Notes: a model not told the origin generated them from the letters alone. A stretch of DNA of 64,000 nucleotides from Paenibacillus sp. MSJ-34 (GCF_018918005.1 NZ_JAHLPR010000018.1:34950-98949), one strand, 5' to 3'; shown: positions 8,550 through 17,914, counted from the stretch's first letter. Numbers and translations are program-made.

Positions 8550-8576
8550 AAGGCAGCCTTAGGCTGTCTTTTTCTT
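8550..8576 (+). terminator. Intrinsic terminator
   Basis: GGCAGCC and GGCTGTC pair across a TTA loop, and CTTTTTCTTTT follows. It lies about 260 bases after the SLH lipoprotein gene. The rest of 8288-8665 holds no gene I can support. Confidence 0.6.
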
Positions 8577-8665
8577 TTGAAAAGCCAAAACTTCTGAGTA
8601 TAGTGCATATATTTTACCGCGGTGATATGCGAAGGCGATTATTTTAAAAAAACTACCGCGAAAGT

Positions 8666-11070
8666 AGACTGCGACATGGAGTTACAATCGCTATCTTATC
8701 GGTTATTCTTCGGAGGATCCCGCTCTTGAGAAGCAGCTTATCACGAATGGTTCAAGTTATTCTTTTAAAAATACGTCTACACGTTCTCAATCCGTTATTT
8801 TCGACAGCCATAGTTCGCTTCACAATTATCCCAATGTAGCTGTTTATTATGAAAATGGGAAAGGAAAGAGCAAAGGTTATAAGTATACTTCTTCAAGTAT
8901 AAGTATCCCATCTGGAGGAGAACTGATCGTAACAGGCGTAACTGACCCACCTGTAACAGCCATTTATAATAAAGAACTCCTTCGTTTGAGCGTTAGCAAC
9001 GAACCGGCCTTGACTTATAAACAATTGCAAACCGGGGAAAGTGCGACATTCTTTAATCATACGGAAGAAATGTTGCAATTGACGAGAAAGAAGATAGGGA
9101 ACGCCAATTTATTATTGAATTACACTGCGTATAATCAAGATGGAACTGTTTATGCGGATAAAGTTGGTGTTGCCAGTATACCCTCGATTCCCCCAAAAGG
9201 AAAAATTGTCGTAACTGTAGCCGGGGAAGCGCCGATCGTTTTTTACGGATTTCACAGATTTCTAAGTGAAACCGAAGAAGAACAGACCAGCTTTTATGAT
9301 ATTGAAATCAACCAAACCGCTCAAGTGATTCATGCTAATGACGGCAATGCTTATTACAAATTTACGCCGAATAAGAGCGGACTTCATCGATTATTTACGG
9401 AAAATAATCAAGCCGCGATTGTTCGATTGTTCGACGATCCCGGTTTGCATCGCCAGATAGGTTCAGATGGGCAAACTATTGAGATTCACGGCGTCTACTA
9501 TAATAAAATGGAAGCCAACCTTCGCGCAAATCAAACGTATTATGTGCAAGTATTAAACAGTTCCAGTGCTGTTACATTTCTTACGGTAGAAGAAGCAAGG
9601 CAATCCAATCGCGAAACGGCAGAAGCAATCAGCTTTGACCAAGTCTATGATTTTGACCTAACCTCCGTATTCGATAATTTTTACTACAAATTCAATGTAG
9701 CAGAATCAACTCAGATGAGCGTCAATTTTACAGAAGGGTTGGCAACACTAGAGGATCAAGAGGGGAATATTGTCACAACCTTTGATTCCGACCAAGAGGA
9801 TCATGTATTTATTCCTGTTGAGACGGGAACGTATTATATCAAGCTCAATTACGACCCCAACGTTACGATTGCAACTAAAATGGCGAGAAGCAATATTCGG
9901 TCGATCCAGCCCTTTAGCAGTTTGAAAAAGGGGCAAGTAAGCATTAAAGTACTAACCGCTTCCCCCATGTTCAAAGCTATCAATGCGCTTCCCGGACACG
10001 AAGAACCTGTACAATTTACGTGGAAGTTTACCGAGGATCATTTCAGTACAACAATCAGCATTTTTGAGAAGAATACAGGTAATCCGGGACGATTAGTGTA
10101 TCAAGAGAAAATGTATATGTTGGCTGGAAATACGAATTTACGTTTTACTTGGGACGGAAAAGTGAATCAACCCAATATTGGGGAATATGCCCAGAACGGA
10201 AGATACTTGGTTAGAATTGTTGCTGACGACGCGCCGGCATTTCCATACGAAGCTTATGTGAGTGTATATAATGAAGGCGAGCAGGACATTGAACTTGATG
10301 CTGACGAATTGATCACTAGATACAATACAACCATTTCTTCTTCGGATATTTCAAAGGTTCAAGGTTATCTAAAACAGATGATGTTTTATGATGGCGATAT
10401 AACAGGAGCCTATGATGAGCATTTCCTGATGTCCGTGATGGCGTATGAGCATGTGATCAATAAATGGGGAACGCATGTTGCTCTTGATATCTATAGAGGA
10501 TTAGACTTTCTTGAGGAAAAGGGCGAAATCAATAGCCGATTACTGCGATATGCTTATGCCGACGCATCGTTAGGGAGGGATAAGTATGGCACTCTTTACG
10601 AATATTTTTATAATGGAGATTCTTATATATTAGTCTTTGTTGGCGAAGGGATACTTGATAAGATTGTAAGAGGCGTTCTTTATGGTATTAGAGGGACAAA
10701 ATTAGGTGTTGAAAGTGGAAAATTAATAAGCGCAACTGGTATTTTATCGAAAAAATTGAAAAAACACTTAACAAATCGTCATTCATTTGAAAAAGTAAAA
10801 CGTCAAATCCCTCACGAAATAGAAAAAACTTCAAGGGAGCAAGTCGCGAAGAGTATATCAGATCGATCATTCTTTAATAAAAACTGGACAGAAGAGGAGA
10901 TCTTTGAAGCAACAGAAAAACTTTATGAGATAGCAAAGAAAAATGGTTTTAAATCAGGAAAATATGAAACTATCTATAAAGGAGAAAAGGTTATAATGGG
11001 GGTAGGAGACGGAATACCTCGAACAGCTTATGGTTTGCATAAATATACCATCGAAGATTTTGGATTTTAG
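8666..11070 (+). pseudogene. 5'-truncated wall-associated polymorphic toxin with C-terminal EndoU-like RNase domain
   Basis: The frame is open from just after a TAG (8663-8665) but has no ATG, GTG or TTG until the TTG at 8986. The residues before that TTG are protein-like and include a beta-rich unit (SVIFDSHSSLHNYP) that resembles a later unit (ATFFNHTEEMLQL). So the 5' end with its signal peptide seems lost; from 8986 on there are 694 residues. These contain a PPC-like unit (YYKFTPNKSGLHRLF), a FlgD-like Ig fold (WDGKVNQPNIG, NGRYLVRIVADD) and a peptidoglycan-binding-like segment (VQGYLKQMMFYDGDITGAYD). Residues 590-694 look like a bacterial EndoU toxin, with RH, FFNKNWTEEEIFEA, KVIMGVGDG and TAYG. 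EndoU toxins cleave RNA. An immunity-like gene follows 15 bases later. A short product from 8986 remains possible. Confidence 0.6.
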
Positions 11071-11085
11071 AAAGAGGGGACTATC

Positions 11086-11670
11086 TTGTCAATAAAAGTT
11101 AACTATAAACTGAGAATGCCGGAAGAAGAAATCAAACGCCTATCTTTGCAAGAGTTTGATGAAGAGTATTATGGTGACTTTTTCGGAATGTTCAGTTTGG
11201 AGGCCAATGGTTGTGTTTTTGGGCATGTAGAAGAAGAACCAACGGAAATTGATTTTGATTTTTTTGAGGAATGGGTTTTAGGGTGGTTTTCACTAATGAA
11301 CGATGCAGTAAATGAACTGTACAAATACGGTTATTCAGCGGTCAAAGTGATCGAGGAGATGCTTTCTTGGCTCGAATTTATAGAAACGGAAGAAGGATTC
11401 ATAACCATTCGGTATGTTTCTGCAAACGATGATCAAAATGAAACAATAAAAGGAAGAGAGCTTACAGAAGTTAACGAAATATATTGGTCAGTAAATCGAA
11501 TCCCTTTGAACTTATTCTATGAAGAAGTCCGTAGAAAGACGGCGGAGATTTTAGATTATATCTATAGATTAAATCCCGAATTATTCGGTAGCAGGTATAC
11601 ACTCTTTCATTTAATCAAGAAACATCGGCAAAACAACGAAAATTTATATTCAAAAAGAAAGGATAAATAG
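11086..11670 (+). CDS. Putative immunity protein (copy 1)
   Basis: This is an acidic 194-residue cytoplasmic protein with no signal peptide, directly after the toxin gene. It starts at TTG 11086, with GAGGGG 7 bases upstream. It has the compact, acidic, tryptophan-rich look of polymorphic-toxin immunity proteins (EEWVLGWFSLMNDAV, VIEEMLSWLEFIE). I cannot name its family. A second copy at 13470 is about 80 percent identical by eye. The position after the EndoU-like domain suggests that it protects against that toxin, which is inference from context. Confidence 0.65.
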   Translation: MSIKVNYKLRMPEEEIKRLSLQEFDEEYYGDFFGMFSLEANGCVFGHVEEEPTEIDFDFFEEWVLGWFSLMNDAVNELYKYGYSAVKVIEEMLSWLEFIETEEGFITIRYVSANDDQNETIKGRELTEVNEIYWSVNRIPLNLFYEEVRRKTAEILDYIYRLNPELFGSRYTLFHLIKKHRQNNENLYSKRKDK

Positions 11671-11685
11671 AGAAAATATTGAATA

Positions 11686-11713
11686 GCCAGTCGAAGACGT
11701 TCTTCGGCTGGCC
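11686..11713 (+). terminator. Hairpin after immunity copy 1
   Basis: GCCAGTCGAAGA pairs with TCTTCGGCTGGC around a short loop. There is no strong T-tract, only CCTTTC. A close relative follows the broken gene at 12599-12928, so the hairpin seems to travel with these modules. Confidence 0.5.
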
Positions 11714-11737
11714 TTTCACCATGTAAGGGTGAGAAGT

Positions 11738-12403
11738 ATGACCTTATCCGAGTTGAAAGAAAAAATAAGACAAACCAAAGAGATCGAACTCGCCGAAGAG
11801 TTGGTAGAAGATTATTTGAAAGAGAATCCGAACAGCGTTGAGGGATGGCTTTGGCTTGCTTTGGTAGAGCTTGAGATTCCATTGGTGGATATGTACCGCA
11901 GCATGGAATGTTTGGAAAAGGTTTGGGAATTGGATCCGTTCCACTTCCCTTCCTTGATATTGGCATCCTATATTATGGATACAATGCTTGGAGGGGTGGA
12001 CGCAAAGCTTTTCGATAAATTAAACCGTTTCCCTACTGAACGTTTGACAAAGGAAGAACAAGGGATATTGGAAATGGCCAAGGGATGGCATTATCGATTT
12101 ACCAATAAAGCTGAATATGAACGAATTTATTGCTTTCTATTGAACTGGCACCTAAAATGGTACAGAACTATTACCAACTAGGAAAATTACTACATGCGTT
12201 CCAATCAAAAAGAGTTGGGTCGATCATATATTGAAAAAGCGATTGCGAATATTACAGGTGTATATTGGATCGATGATATAGACTACGACATTATGTTTGA
12301 TATAGATGAGTATTTTAATGAACTTATTAAAGGAATCCATGTTACTACGGTCGTTTTACAGATCATGCGTAAAGAAATGGAGGGCTATTATCTAGATACA
12401 TAG
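11738..12403 (+). pseudogene. TPR-like protein gene broken by two frameshifts
   Basis: The frame starts MTLSELKEKIRQ after AAGGGTGAG and reads as tetratricopeptide-like helices (AEELVEDYLKENPNSVEGWLWLALVELE, MECLEKVWELDPFHFPSL). Near 12125 the sensible reading moves to another frame (LLLSIELAPKMVQNYYQLGKLLHAF). Near 12195 it moves to the third frame (SNQKELGRSYIEKAIANI), which ends at 12403. Joined together, the three parts make one helical protein of about 220 residues. No single frame encodes it now. TPR proteins often accompany polymorphic toxin loci. Confidence 0.6.
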
Positions 12404-12598
12404 CAAGTGTAATACTTAATTTCACAAAATTTCGCAGGAAGCAACATGCATATAAAGGCAATGAATATGAGTTGCTTGAATGGTTCTTTAAGTGAGACGA
12501 TCTATAGAATGACGGTACAGTATAACTCGTCTATAAATTTTGTATTGGTCTGAGTCGGATCTATGGTGATTACGGGGCGTTTCGGGTGAGGTGAGACA

Positions 12599-12928
12599 GT
12601 GACGACTGAATTTAATGAGAATGACTTGAAAAGATTATTTACATAATGTATTAATATGCACAATGACGCCTCTTGCGAGTATTTTTGCATTCGGAAAGAC
12701 AATCAGGGATCCAAATTGATCATGTACTTTTCTGCTTATGCTGAAGTAATTTCTCTAAACCTATATCATGGAGAACATGAAACAAAGATTGTAAAAATGG
12801 ACGTGAATAATATTACTGAGGCGCGTGAACAAGACGGTAAGTTAGTCATTACACAAGAAGGAAACGATAAAAAACTCATCATTCATTTCGAACCCAACAT
12901 ATGGATTTCGTGGGGCGAAGAAGAGTAG
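12599..12928 (+). pseudogene. Broken copy of the small gene at 13075
   Basis: Starting at GTG 12599, this copy matches the intact gene at 13075-13422 almost codon for codon (TTEFNENDLKRLF, then MHNDASCEYFCIR, then ITEAREQDGKLVI). After codon 14 or so it differs: ACATAATGT replaces CCAAATCAACCG. That brings an in-frame TAA and loses three bases. A shorter product from the ATG at 12656 (90 aa) is possible. Confidence 0.65.
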
Positions 12929-12950
12929 TTGTTGTAGGATAGAACAATAA

Positions 12951-12977
12951 GCCAGTCGGAAATCATTTTCGGCTGGC
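12951..12977 (+). terminator. Hairpin after the broken small gene
   Basis: GCCAGTCGGAAA pairs with TTTCGGCTGGC. It is a near copy of the hairpin at 11686-11713. As there, the sequence after it leads to a MTLS start of a TPR-like gene. Confidence 0.5.
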
Positions 12978-13005
12978 ATTTCATTACATTTGCTGGGGTT
13001 TGGAT

Positions 13006-13038
13006 ATGACCTTATCTTTGTTGAAAGAAAAAATATAG
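13006..13038 (+). pseudogene. Ten-codon remnant of a second TPR-like gene
   Basis: The frame MTLSLLKEKI and a stop copies the start of the TPR-like gene at 11738 (MTLSELKEKI). It stops after ten codons, so only the 5' tip of a duplicated gene is left, next to a duplicated hairpin. Confidence 0.55.
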
Positions 13039-13074
13039 GGATCACGGAGATTCGAAAAGAGTAGGGGAAAACAG

Positions 13075-13422
13075 ATGACGACTGAATTTAATGAAGATGA
13101 CTTGATAAAACTATTTCCAAATCAACCGATTAATATGCACGATGATGCCTCTTGTGAGTATTTTTGTATTCGAGAAGACAGTCAGGGTTTTTCGTTGATC
13201 ATGTACTTTTCTGCCTATGAAGAAGTAATGTCACTGAGTTTGTATTACGGAGAACACGAGACGAAGGTTTTGGAAATGGACTTGAAAAATATCACAGAAG
13301 CGCGAGAACAAGACGGGAAACTAGTCATTAAACAGGAGGGAAACCATAATAAACTTATTATTCATCTTGAACCTGCCATATGGATTTTCTTGGGTGAAGA
13401 AGAGAGATTATTAGATATTTGA
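13075..13422 (+). CDS. Small acidic protein of the toxin locus, possible immunity protein
   Basis: A 115-residue protein whose intact frame confirms the decayed copy at 12599. It is acidic, has no signal peptide, and has alternating hydrophobic strands (FSLIMYFSAYEEVMSLSLYY, KLIIHLEPAIWIFLG). I do not recognise the family. Its place between two immunity-like copies and its duplication suggest an immunity or orphan-immunity role. A GGGG stretch lies 8-12 bases before the ATG. Confidence 0.6.
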   Translation: MTTEFNEDDLIKLFPNQPINMHDDASCEYFCIREDSQGFSLIMYFSAYEEVMSLSLYYGEHETKVLEMDLKNITEAREQDGKLVIKQEGNHNKLIIHLEPAIWIFLGEEERLLDI

Positions 13423-13469
13423 TATTTGGACATGAACCCATATGAACCCGCGAGAGGGGGATTTCTCTT

Positions 13470-14051
13470 TTGTTGAAGTTGAGTTATAAGCTAAGAATGC
13501 CGGAAGAAGAAATCAAACGCCTTTCTTTGGAAGAGTTTGACGAAGAATATTACGGCAATTTTTTCGGAATGTTCAGTTTGGAAGCCAATGGCTGTATTTT
13601 TGGTCATGTAGAAGAAGATCCAACGGAAATTGACTTTGATATTTATGAAGAATGGGTATTAACATGGTTTTCCATGATGAATGATGCAGTAGATGAACTA
13701 TACAGATATGGTTATTCAGCGGTCAAAGTGATCGAGGAGATGCTTTCCTGGCTCGAATTTATAGAATCGGAAGAGGGACTCATAACCATTCGATATGTTT
13801 CTGCAAACGATGATGAAAATAAAACAATACCGGGCAGGGCGCTTGCAGACGTTATCAAAATCTATTGGTCGGCGGACCGAATCCCTTTGAACTTATTCTA
13901 TGAAGAAGTGCGAGGAAAGACGGAGGAGATTTTAGACTATATCTATAAATTAAATCCCGACTTATTCGGCAGCAGATATATGCTCTACCATTTAATCAAG
14001 AAACATCGGCAAAACATCGAAACTGTGCGTTGGTCTGAATTGGATATATAA
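13470..14051 (+). CDS. Putative immunity protein (copy 2, no adjacent toxin)
   Basis: A paralogue of the gene at 11086, 193 residues long. It shares RMPEEEIKRLSL, EEWVL.WFS.MNDAV and PLNLFYEEVR and is collinear throughout. It starts at TTG 13470 or TTG 13473, with GAGGGGG upstream. No toxin gene precedes it. Such orphan copies are common in polymorphic toxin loci, where they guard against variant toxins of related strains. The two copies differ most at the C-terminus. Confidence 0.65.
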   Translation: MLKLSYKLRMPEEEIKRLSLEEFDEEYYGNFFGMFSLEANGCIFGHVEEDPTEIDFDIYEEWVLTWFSMMNDAVDELYRYGYSAVKVIEEMLSWLEFIESEEGLITIRYVSANDDENKTIPGRALADVIKIYWSADRIPLNLFYEEVRGKTEEILDYIYKLNPDLFGSRYMLYHLIKKHRQNIETVRWSELDI

Positions 14052-14111
14052 TAGTCAGTGACTTACCGTTTTCGGGAGGAACGACGGCAAAATGGAGAGG
14101 AGCTGCGACGA

Positions 14112-15272
14112 ATGAGTCAAGAAAGAGAAGAGCGGTTGGATTGGGACGATGAGAAAATCGAGGATCCTGCGCATTTCCTGCTGCATCGCGGGATGAGAGG
14201 GATATTCGAGGCGGAGGAGATGGTGGAGGGGGACCGTTTGTATATTCCCGAATGGGAGCTCACGATTCGTCCTCATGTGGCAAGATGGTCGGAGCAGTCC
14301 GTTATGCTTCAGTTTCAATTGCGTTCGCCGAGATGGGATCGCGATATATTCGAGACAGCGGCAGGCATTGGCGGCAACTTGAAAAGCGCGCTCGGCATGG
14401 CTGTCGGCGGCTTCGCCTTTTCGTTAATGCAGGGAATCGCATCTATGGAGAAGAACAGGGATCCCGAAGATCTCCGTACGGAATACGGAGATACGGCGCA
14501 TCATTGGCAAGTGTATAGAAGCAATATCGTCGGTCTGGGCGAGTCGACAACCGAAATGCAGGAGACGCCCTATTGGGAAGCGCTGAAGGATGGAATCGCG
14601 AAACGGATTGGCAATCAGAAGCTTTGTTACGTTAAAATCTACGGCGCCAAAAACGGCGACGACATCACCGGCGAATGCCGCATCAACGATATTCCAAGCC
14701 CCGAATTGGGCCAAATCGTGGGAGAGCTAGTCAGCAAGTGGCAAGTCCAGGAGTTCGCGTCGCAGAAGCAATTTATTTTGTTGCGGCAGTCGGAAGAGAC
14801 CTATACGCCATATCCGTACCAAGCCGAAGACATTGCCGCCGCCACACGGACGGCTGTCCGGATGTTCATGGAGTGCGACACGCAGGAGAAGTATGAGGAA
14901 TTTCCGGTACGATTGGCCGAACAATTGCAGGATGCCAGCTTAGGGCAGGAGTTATATTCTTTTTTGCCGGAAATTTGTGCGGAGCATGCCTTCGATAAGT
15001 TAACGTATCAAGAAGAAATGTTACTACATAAAGGCGAGACCGCTTTCCCCGTCTATCGCACTCAGTTGGCCAGTTACTATATGATTTATGACGCATTGTT
15101 CGAGGGTTTTCGGACCGATCAATTTGACGATGAAGCATATAAGCAATATGTCGGCGTCAGTTCGATATACAGTGTAATTTGCAATGCGAGAGAGCAGGGA
15201 GCGGATTTGTTGGATACCGGCGGTATGTTGACGTTATCCTTTGGAATGTCGGATCGATATCAGTTTCGATAA
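14112..15272 (+). CDS. Conserved hypothetical protein (perhaps DUF6348-like)
   Basis: A 386-residue cytoplasmic protein. The ATG at 14112 has AGGAG nine bases upstream; a GTG at 14058 has no ribosome-binding site. The N-terminal part has a glycine-rich hydrophobic stretch (ETAAGIGGNLKSALGMAVGGFAFSL, split here by residues 78-102) that resembles DUF6348 proteins as I remember them. The middle has NQKLCYVKIYGAKNGDD. The C-terminal half is helical and acidic. I cannot assign a function. The base composition is higher in GC than the island to its left, so this gene may mark the return to core DNA. Confidence 0.6.
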   Translation: MSQEREERLDWDDEKIEDPAHFLLHRGMRGIFEAEEMVEGDRLYIPEWELTIRPHVARWSEQSVMLQFQLRSPRWDRDIFETAAGIGGNLKSALGMAVGGFAFSLMQGIASMEKNRDPEDLRTEYGDTAHHWQVYRSNIVGLGESTTEMQETPYWEALKDGIAKRIGNQKLCYVKIYGAKNGDDITGECRINDIPSPELGQIVGELVSKWQVQEFASQKQFILLRQSEETYTPYPYQAEDIAAATRTAVRMFMECDTQEKYEEFPVRLAEQLQDASLGQELYSFLPEICAEHAFDKLTYQEEMLLHKGETAFPVYRTQLASYYMIYDALFEGFRTDQFDDEAYKQYVGVSSIYSVICNAREQGADLLDTGGMLTLSFGMSDRYQFR

Positions 15273-15287
15273 ACGCCGTGAATGTGC

Positions 15288-16172
15288 CTAAGCTCGGAAA
15301 TTTTTGAAACACTCGATAAAATGTTGTGCCGTGTTGGATAAGCGATGATTTTTCAGCCATATGAGTCCAAGCAGTGAAGACATCCCGCATGCAGGGGAAA
15401 TTTTGCAGGCATGAACGGCATATCCTTTATGCCGGTTCAGCAGCGTTTCCGGAACGATCGACGAACAAAAATCGGTGGACACCAAATCCATCAGCAGCAC
15501 GATATCGGAACATTCGCCTACAATGTGGGGATGGAAATCGAACCGGGAAAAAGCCTCCAAAATTAAATAATGCACCCCCAACCCCTGTGTGCTTGGCAAC
15601 AAGAGCGGCTCGTTGACAATGTCCGTTAGCGATACTTCAGCTTCAAGACGATTCCGTTTCCGGGAAGAGATCCAATAAAACGGTTCGCTATACAAATGAA
15701 GAACTGAAAAATCATCCAATTCAAGCGGCAATCGAATGAATGCCAGTTCAATGGCCCGATCCCGCACTAACCGGCAAAGATGGGCGGATTCGTTTTGCTG
15801 AATTTTATACGTCACTTTCGGATATTGCCGTTGAAATTGATGAAGGATTTCCGGCAAGCGAGCGACCGAAAACGTATTGACGCCTATCGTCAGCCTGCCG
15901 TTCGCCCCGTTTCCAACTTCGCGCACTTCCATTTTCGCTTCTTCCATTAACTGATCCATTTGCAAGGCGTACGTATATAAGGTTTTTCCCGCATCGGTTA
16001 CTTCCAACTGTTTGCCGTTTCTCTCGACCAAGATGGCGCCAAGTTCCTCCTCCATTTCTTTCAATTGTTGGCTTAATGGCGGTTGCGAAATATGAAGCCT
16101 TCTCGCCGCGGCGGAGATGCTTTTTTCCTCTACAATCGCGATAAAATACCGCAGTTTACGAATGTCCATCAT
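15288..16172 (-). CDS. LysR-family transcriptional regulator
   Basis: The 294-residue protein has an N-terminal winged HTH (LRYFIAIVEEKSISAAARRLHISQPPLSQQLKEME, residues 6-40, in two stretches). It continues with the linker helix and an effector-binding domain (LTIGVNTFSVARLPEIL onward). LysR proteins bind a small inducer and usually control a divergent gene and themselves. Here the divergent gene encodes an ankyrin-repeat lipoprotein, and a perfect inverted repeat lies between the two. The ATG at 16172 or 16169 follows AAAGGAG. The inducer cannot be told from the sequence. Confidence 0.9.
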   Translation of the reverse strand: MMDIRKLRYFIAIVEEKSISAAARRLHISQPPLSQQLKEMEEELGAILVERNGKQLEVTDAGKTLYTYALQMDQLMEEAKMEVREVGNGANGRLTIGVNTFSVARLPEILHQFQRQYPKVTYKIQQNESAHLCRLVRDRAIELAFIRLPLELDDFSVLHLYSEPFYWISSRKRNRLEAEVSLTDIVNEPLLLPSTQGLGVHYLILEAFSRFDFHPHIVGECSDIVLLMDLVSTDFCSSIVPETLLNRHKGYAVHACKISPACGMSSLLGLIWLKNHRLSNTAQHFIECFKNFRA

Positions 16173-16187
16173 CTCAAACAGCTCCTT

Positions 16188-16212
16188 TATCTATATGAAA
16201 TACGTATAGATA
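16188..16212. promoter_or_regulatory. Probable LysR operator
   Basis: TATCTATA and TATAGATA form a perfect 8-base inverted repeat around a 9-base AT-rich spacer. This fits the T-N11-A form of LysR sites. It lies between the regulator's ribosome-binding site and the divergent ankyrin gene, which fits autoregulation. Confidence 0.55.
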
Positions 16213-16289
16213 ACTTATTTTATATATCATTTTCATGCGATTCTCTTCATGATAGCATAGTAGTAACGAACGAAAAAGGAGGCTTGATG

Positions 16290-16997
16290 ATGCATCGTCT
16301 CTTGATAAGTCTATTTGTCGTTATGCTTGCTGCGTGCCAATCGGAACCGGGCTCTTCGCAGCTTGGATCGAATGAAGTACAATCTAATGAAAAGAGGGTG
16401 GAAGAAATGAACCTGCAATTGATTGCTTTGGCGGCGGAAGGAGATACCGATACGGTTCTGCAACTGCTTCAAGAGGGAGCGGACATCAACGCAACGGACG
16501 GAAGCGGGAGAACGGCTGTCCTGGCGGCAACGCGCAACAATCGAGCGGATACGGTGAAAGCATTGATCCAGCAAGGCGCGGACATTAACATTCGCGACAA
16601 CAGCTTGGACAATGTGCTTTTGTATGCCGGAGCGTCAGGATATCTCGAAATTGTAAAATTGGCGATTGACGCCGGCGCCGATACGAAACTGACGAACCGG
16701 TTCGGCGGCACGGCTCTGATCCCGGCTTCGGAACGCGGTCATGTCGAGGTAGTTCGGGAACTGCTCACGAATTCCGATGTCGATGTCAATCACATTAACA
16801 ATTTGCAGTGGACGGCGCTGTTGGAAGCGGTCATTTTAGGGGATGGCGGCGAGAGGCATCAGAACATCGTACAACTGCTGCTCGATCATGGAGCCGATGT
16901 GAATATTGGCGACGGCGACGGGATCACTCCTCTGCAGCATGCGCAAAAACGCGGATTCACGGAAATTGAATCGATTCTAAAGAAGGCGGGCGCTTAG
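16290..16997 (+). CDS. Ankyrin-repeat lipoprotein
   Basis: From the ATG at 16290 (another ATG is at 16287; AAAAAGGAGG lies just upstream), the protein begins HRLLISLFVVMLAAC, a lipoprotein signal with lipobox LAAC. About five ankyrin repeats follow (LIALAAEGDTDTVLQLLQEG, SGRTAVLAATRNNRADTVKA, ASGYLEIVKLAIDAGAD, GGTALIPASERGHVEVVREL, TPLQHAQKRGFTEIESI). Ankyrin repeats bind partner proteins; the partner here is unknown. A longer frame from 16083 would run through the LysR operator and gene start and is not credible. Divergence from the LysR gene suggests LysR control. Confidence 0.85.
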   Translation: MHRLLISLFVVMLAACQSEPGSSQLGSNEVQSNEKRVEEMNLQLIALAAEGDTDTVLQLLQEGADINATDGSGRTAVLAATRNNRADTVKALIQQGADINIRDNSLDNVLLYAGASGYLEIVKLAIDAGADTKLTNRFGGTALIPASERGHVEVVRELLTNSDVDVNHINNLQWTALLEAVILGDGGERHQNIVQLLLDHGADVNIGDGDGITPLQHAQKRGFTEIESILKKAGA

Positions 16998-17032
16998 GGG
17001 GAAATCCGCAAAATTAGGAGGAACATGAACTT

Positions 17033-17608
17033 ATGGCTTTATTGGAAATATTGCATTTTGCTCAAGAAGAATGCCCTGCGGCATGGAGGGAGCAAATTAT
17101 CGGGCTTATGCGGCAGGAATGGCCGCGAGCTTTTGAAGGCGGGCCTGTCGTGTGGCCGGATTGTCCGGATACGCATCCGACGTCGTTCGTGCTTCTCTCC
17201 GATCGAATGGTGGTGAGCCATGTGGCCGTGCCGAGGAAAGAGATCAGTCACAAAGGGCAGAGCTACCAAGCCTTCGGCATTAGCGAGGTGGTGACTCACC
17301 CGGATTGCCGCAGGCAAGGATACGGGGCGAGACTGCTGAAGGAAGCGGCTGCCTATATTGCCGGCAATTCGCCGGATATCAGCCTTTTTACTTGCGTCCC
17401 TTCGTTGGTTCCTTTCTATGCTCACGCCGGGTGGGAACATTATGCGGGCACGGTGTTGGTAGGGGGAACGCGCGACAACCCGTTCCGCAGCGATTCGCTG
17501 GGGCTGGCGACGATGATGCGTTTGTATTCGGATAAAGCGCGCCGGAATCGGCATGCCTTTCAAGAGACGGACATCGAGTTGGAACTTGGCGAACGGAAGC
17601 TATGGTAG
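17033..17608 (+). CDS. GNAT-family N-acetyltransferase
   Basis: The 191-residue protein has the acetyl-CoA site VVTHPDCRRQGYGARLLKEA (motif A, Q/RxxGxG/A) at about 84-103. It is preceded by a strand with VVSHVAVPRKEI and followed by FYAHAGWEHY, which fits the GNAT fold. GNAT enzymes transfer acetyl groups to amines; the substrate is unknown. AGGAGG lies 10-11 bases before the ATG. It follows the ankyrin gene by 35 bases and may be in its transcript. Confidence 0.85.
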   Translation: MALLEILHFAQEECPAAWREQIIGLMRQEWPRAFEGGPVVWPDCPDTHPTSFVLLSDRMVVSHVAVPRKEISHKGQSYQAFGISEVVTHPDCRRQGYGARLLKEAAAYIAGNSPDISLFTCVPSLVPFYAHAGWEHYAGTVLVGGTRDNPFRSDSLGLATMMRLYSDKARRNRHAFQETDIELELGERKLW

Positions 17609-17678
17609 GCATGGGGGAAATTGGGCGTTGTACCGGATATGGTGCTACCTTTCAAGCCTAGCGGTTATGCATTTTCGG

Positions 17679-17710
17679 CCCTTCTGTCGAAATCCCACTC
17701 GTTCAGGAAA
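17679..17710 (+). repeat. Dispersed intergenic repeat, copy A
   Basis: This copy fits the shared pattern CCTTCTGTCGAAATCCC, then about TTCGYTCAGRA, with a few changes. It lies in the otherwise empty interval 17609-18099, where a second copy follows in reverse orientation. Confidence 0.7.
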
Positions 17711-17821
17711 CCCCGCGGCTTCTTTCCGTCTGATCGCGATTTGCTCGCCGCGTGAAGTCCTGAAGCATCCCATGCCCTCGGAACCCGGCGGTCTTGCTGC
17801 TGATACCGATACACCAGCTTA

Positions 17822-17851
17822 CTGAATGAAAGGGATATCGACAGAGGGCGG
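17822..17851 (-). repeat. Dispersed intergenic repeat, copy B (reverse)
   Basis: Read on the minus strand, it runs CCGCCCTCTGTCGATATCCC and ends TTTCATTCAG. With copy A it forms an inverted pair about 110 bases apart. Confidence 0.65.
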
Positions 17852-17914
17852 GATAAAGAGATATCGCAATCCCACGACATAAGGTCGACTTCAAAAATGA
17901 AATAAAGAAATATA

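Noticed and set aside
16083..16289. Extension of the ankyrin gene into the LysR gene
   Set aside because: It would bury the operator and the LysR start, and it lacks a ribosome-binding site. The signal peptide begins at 16290.
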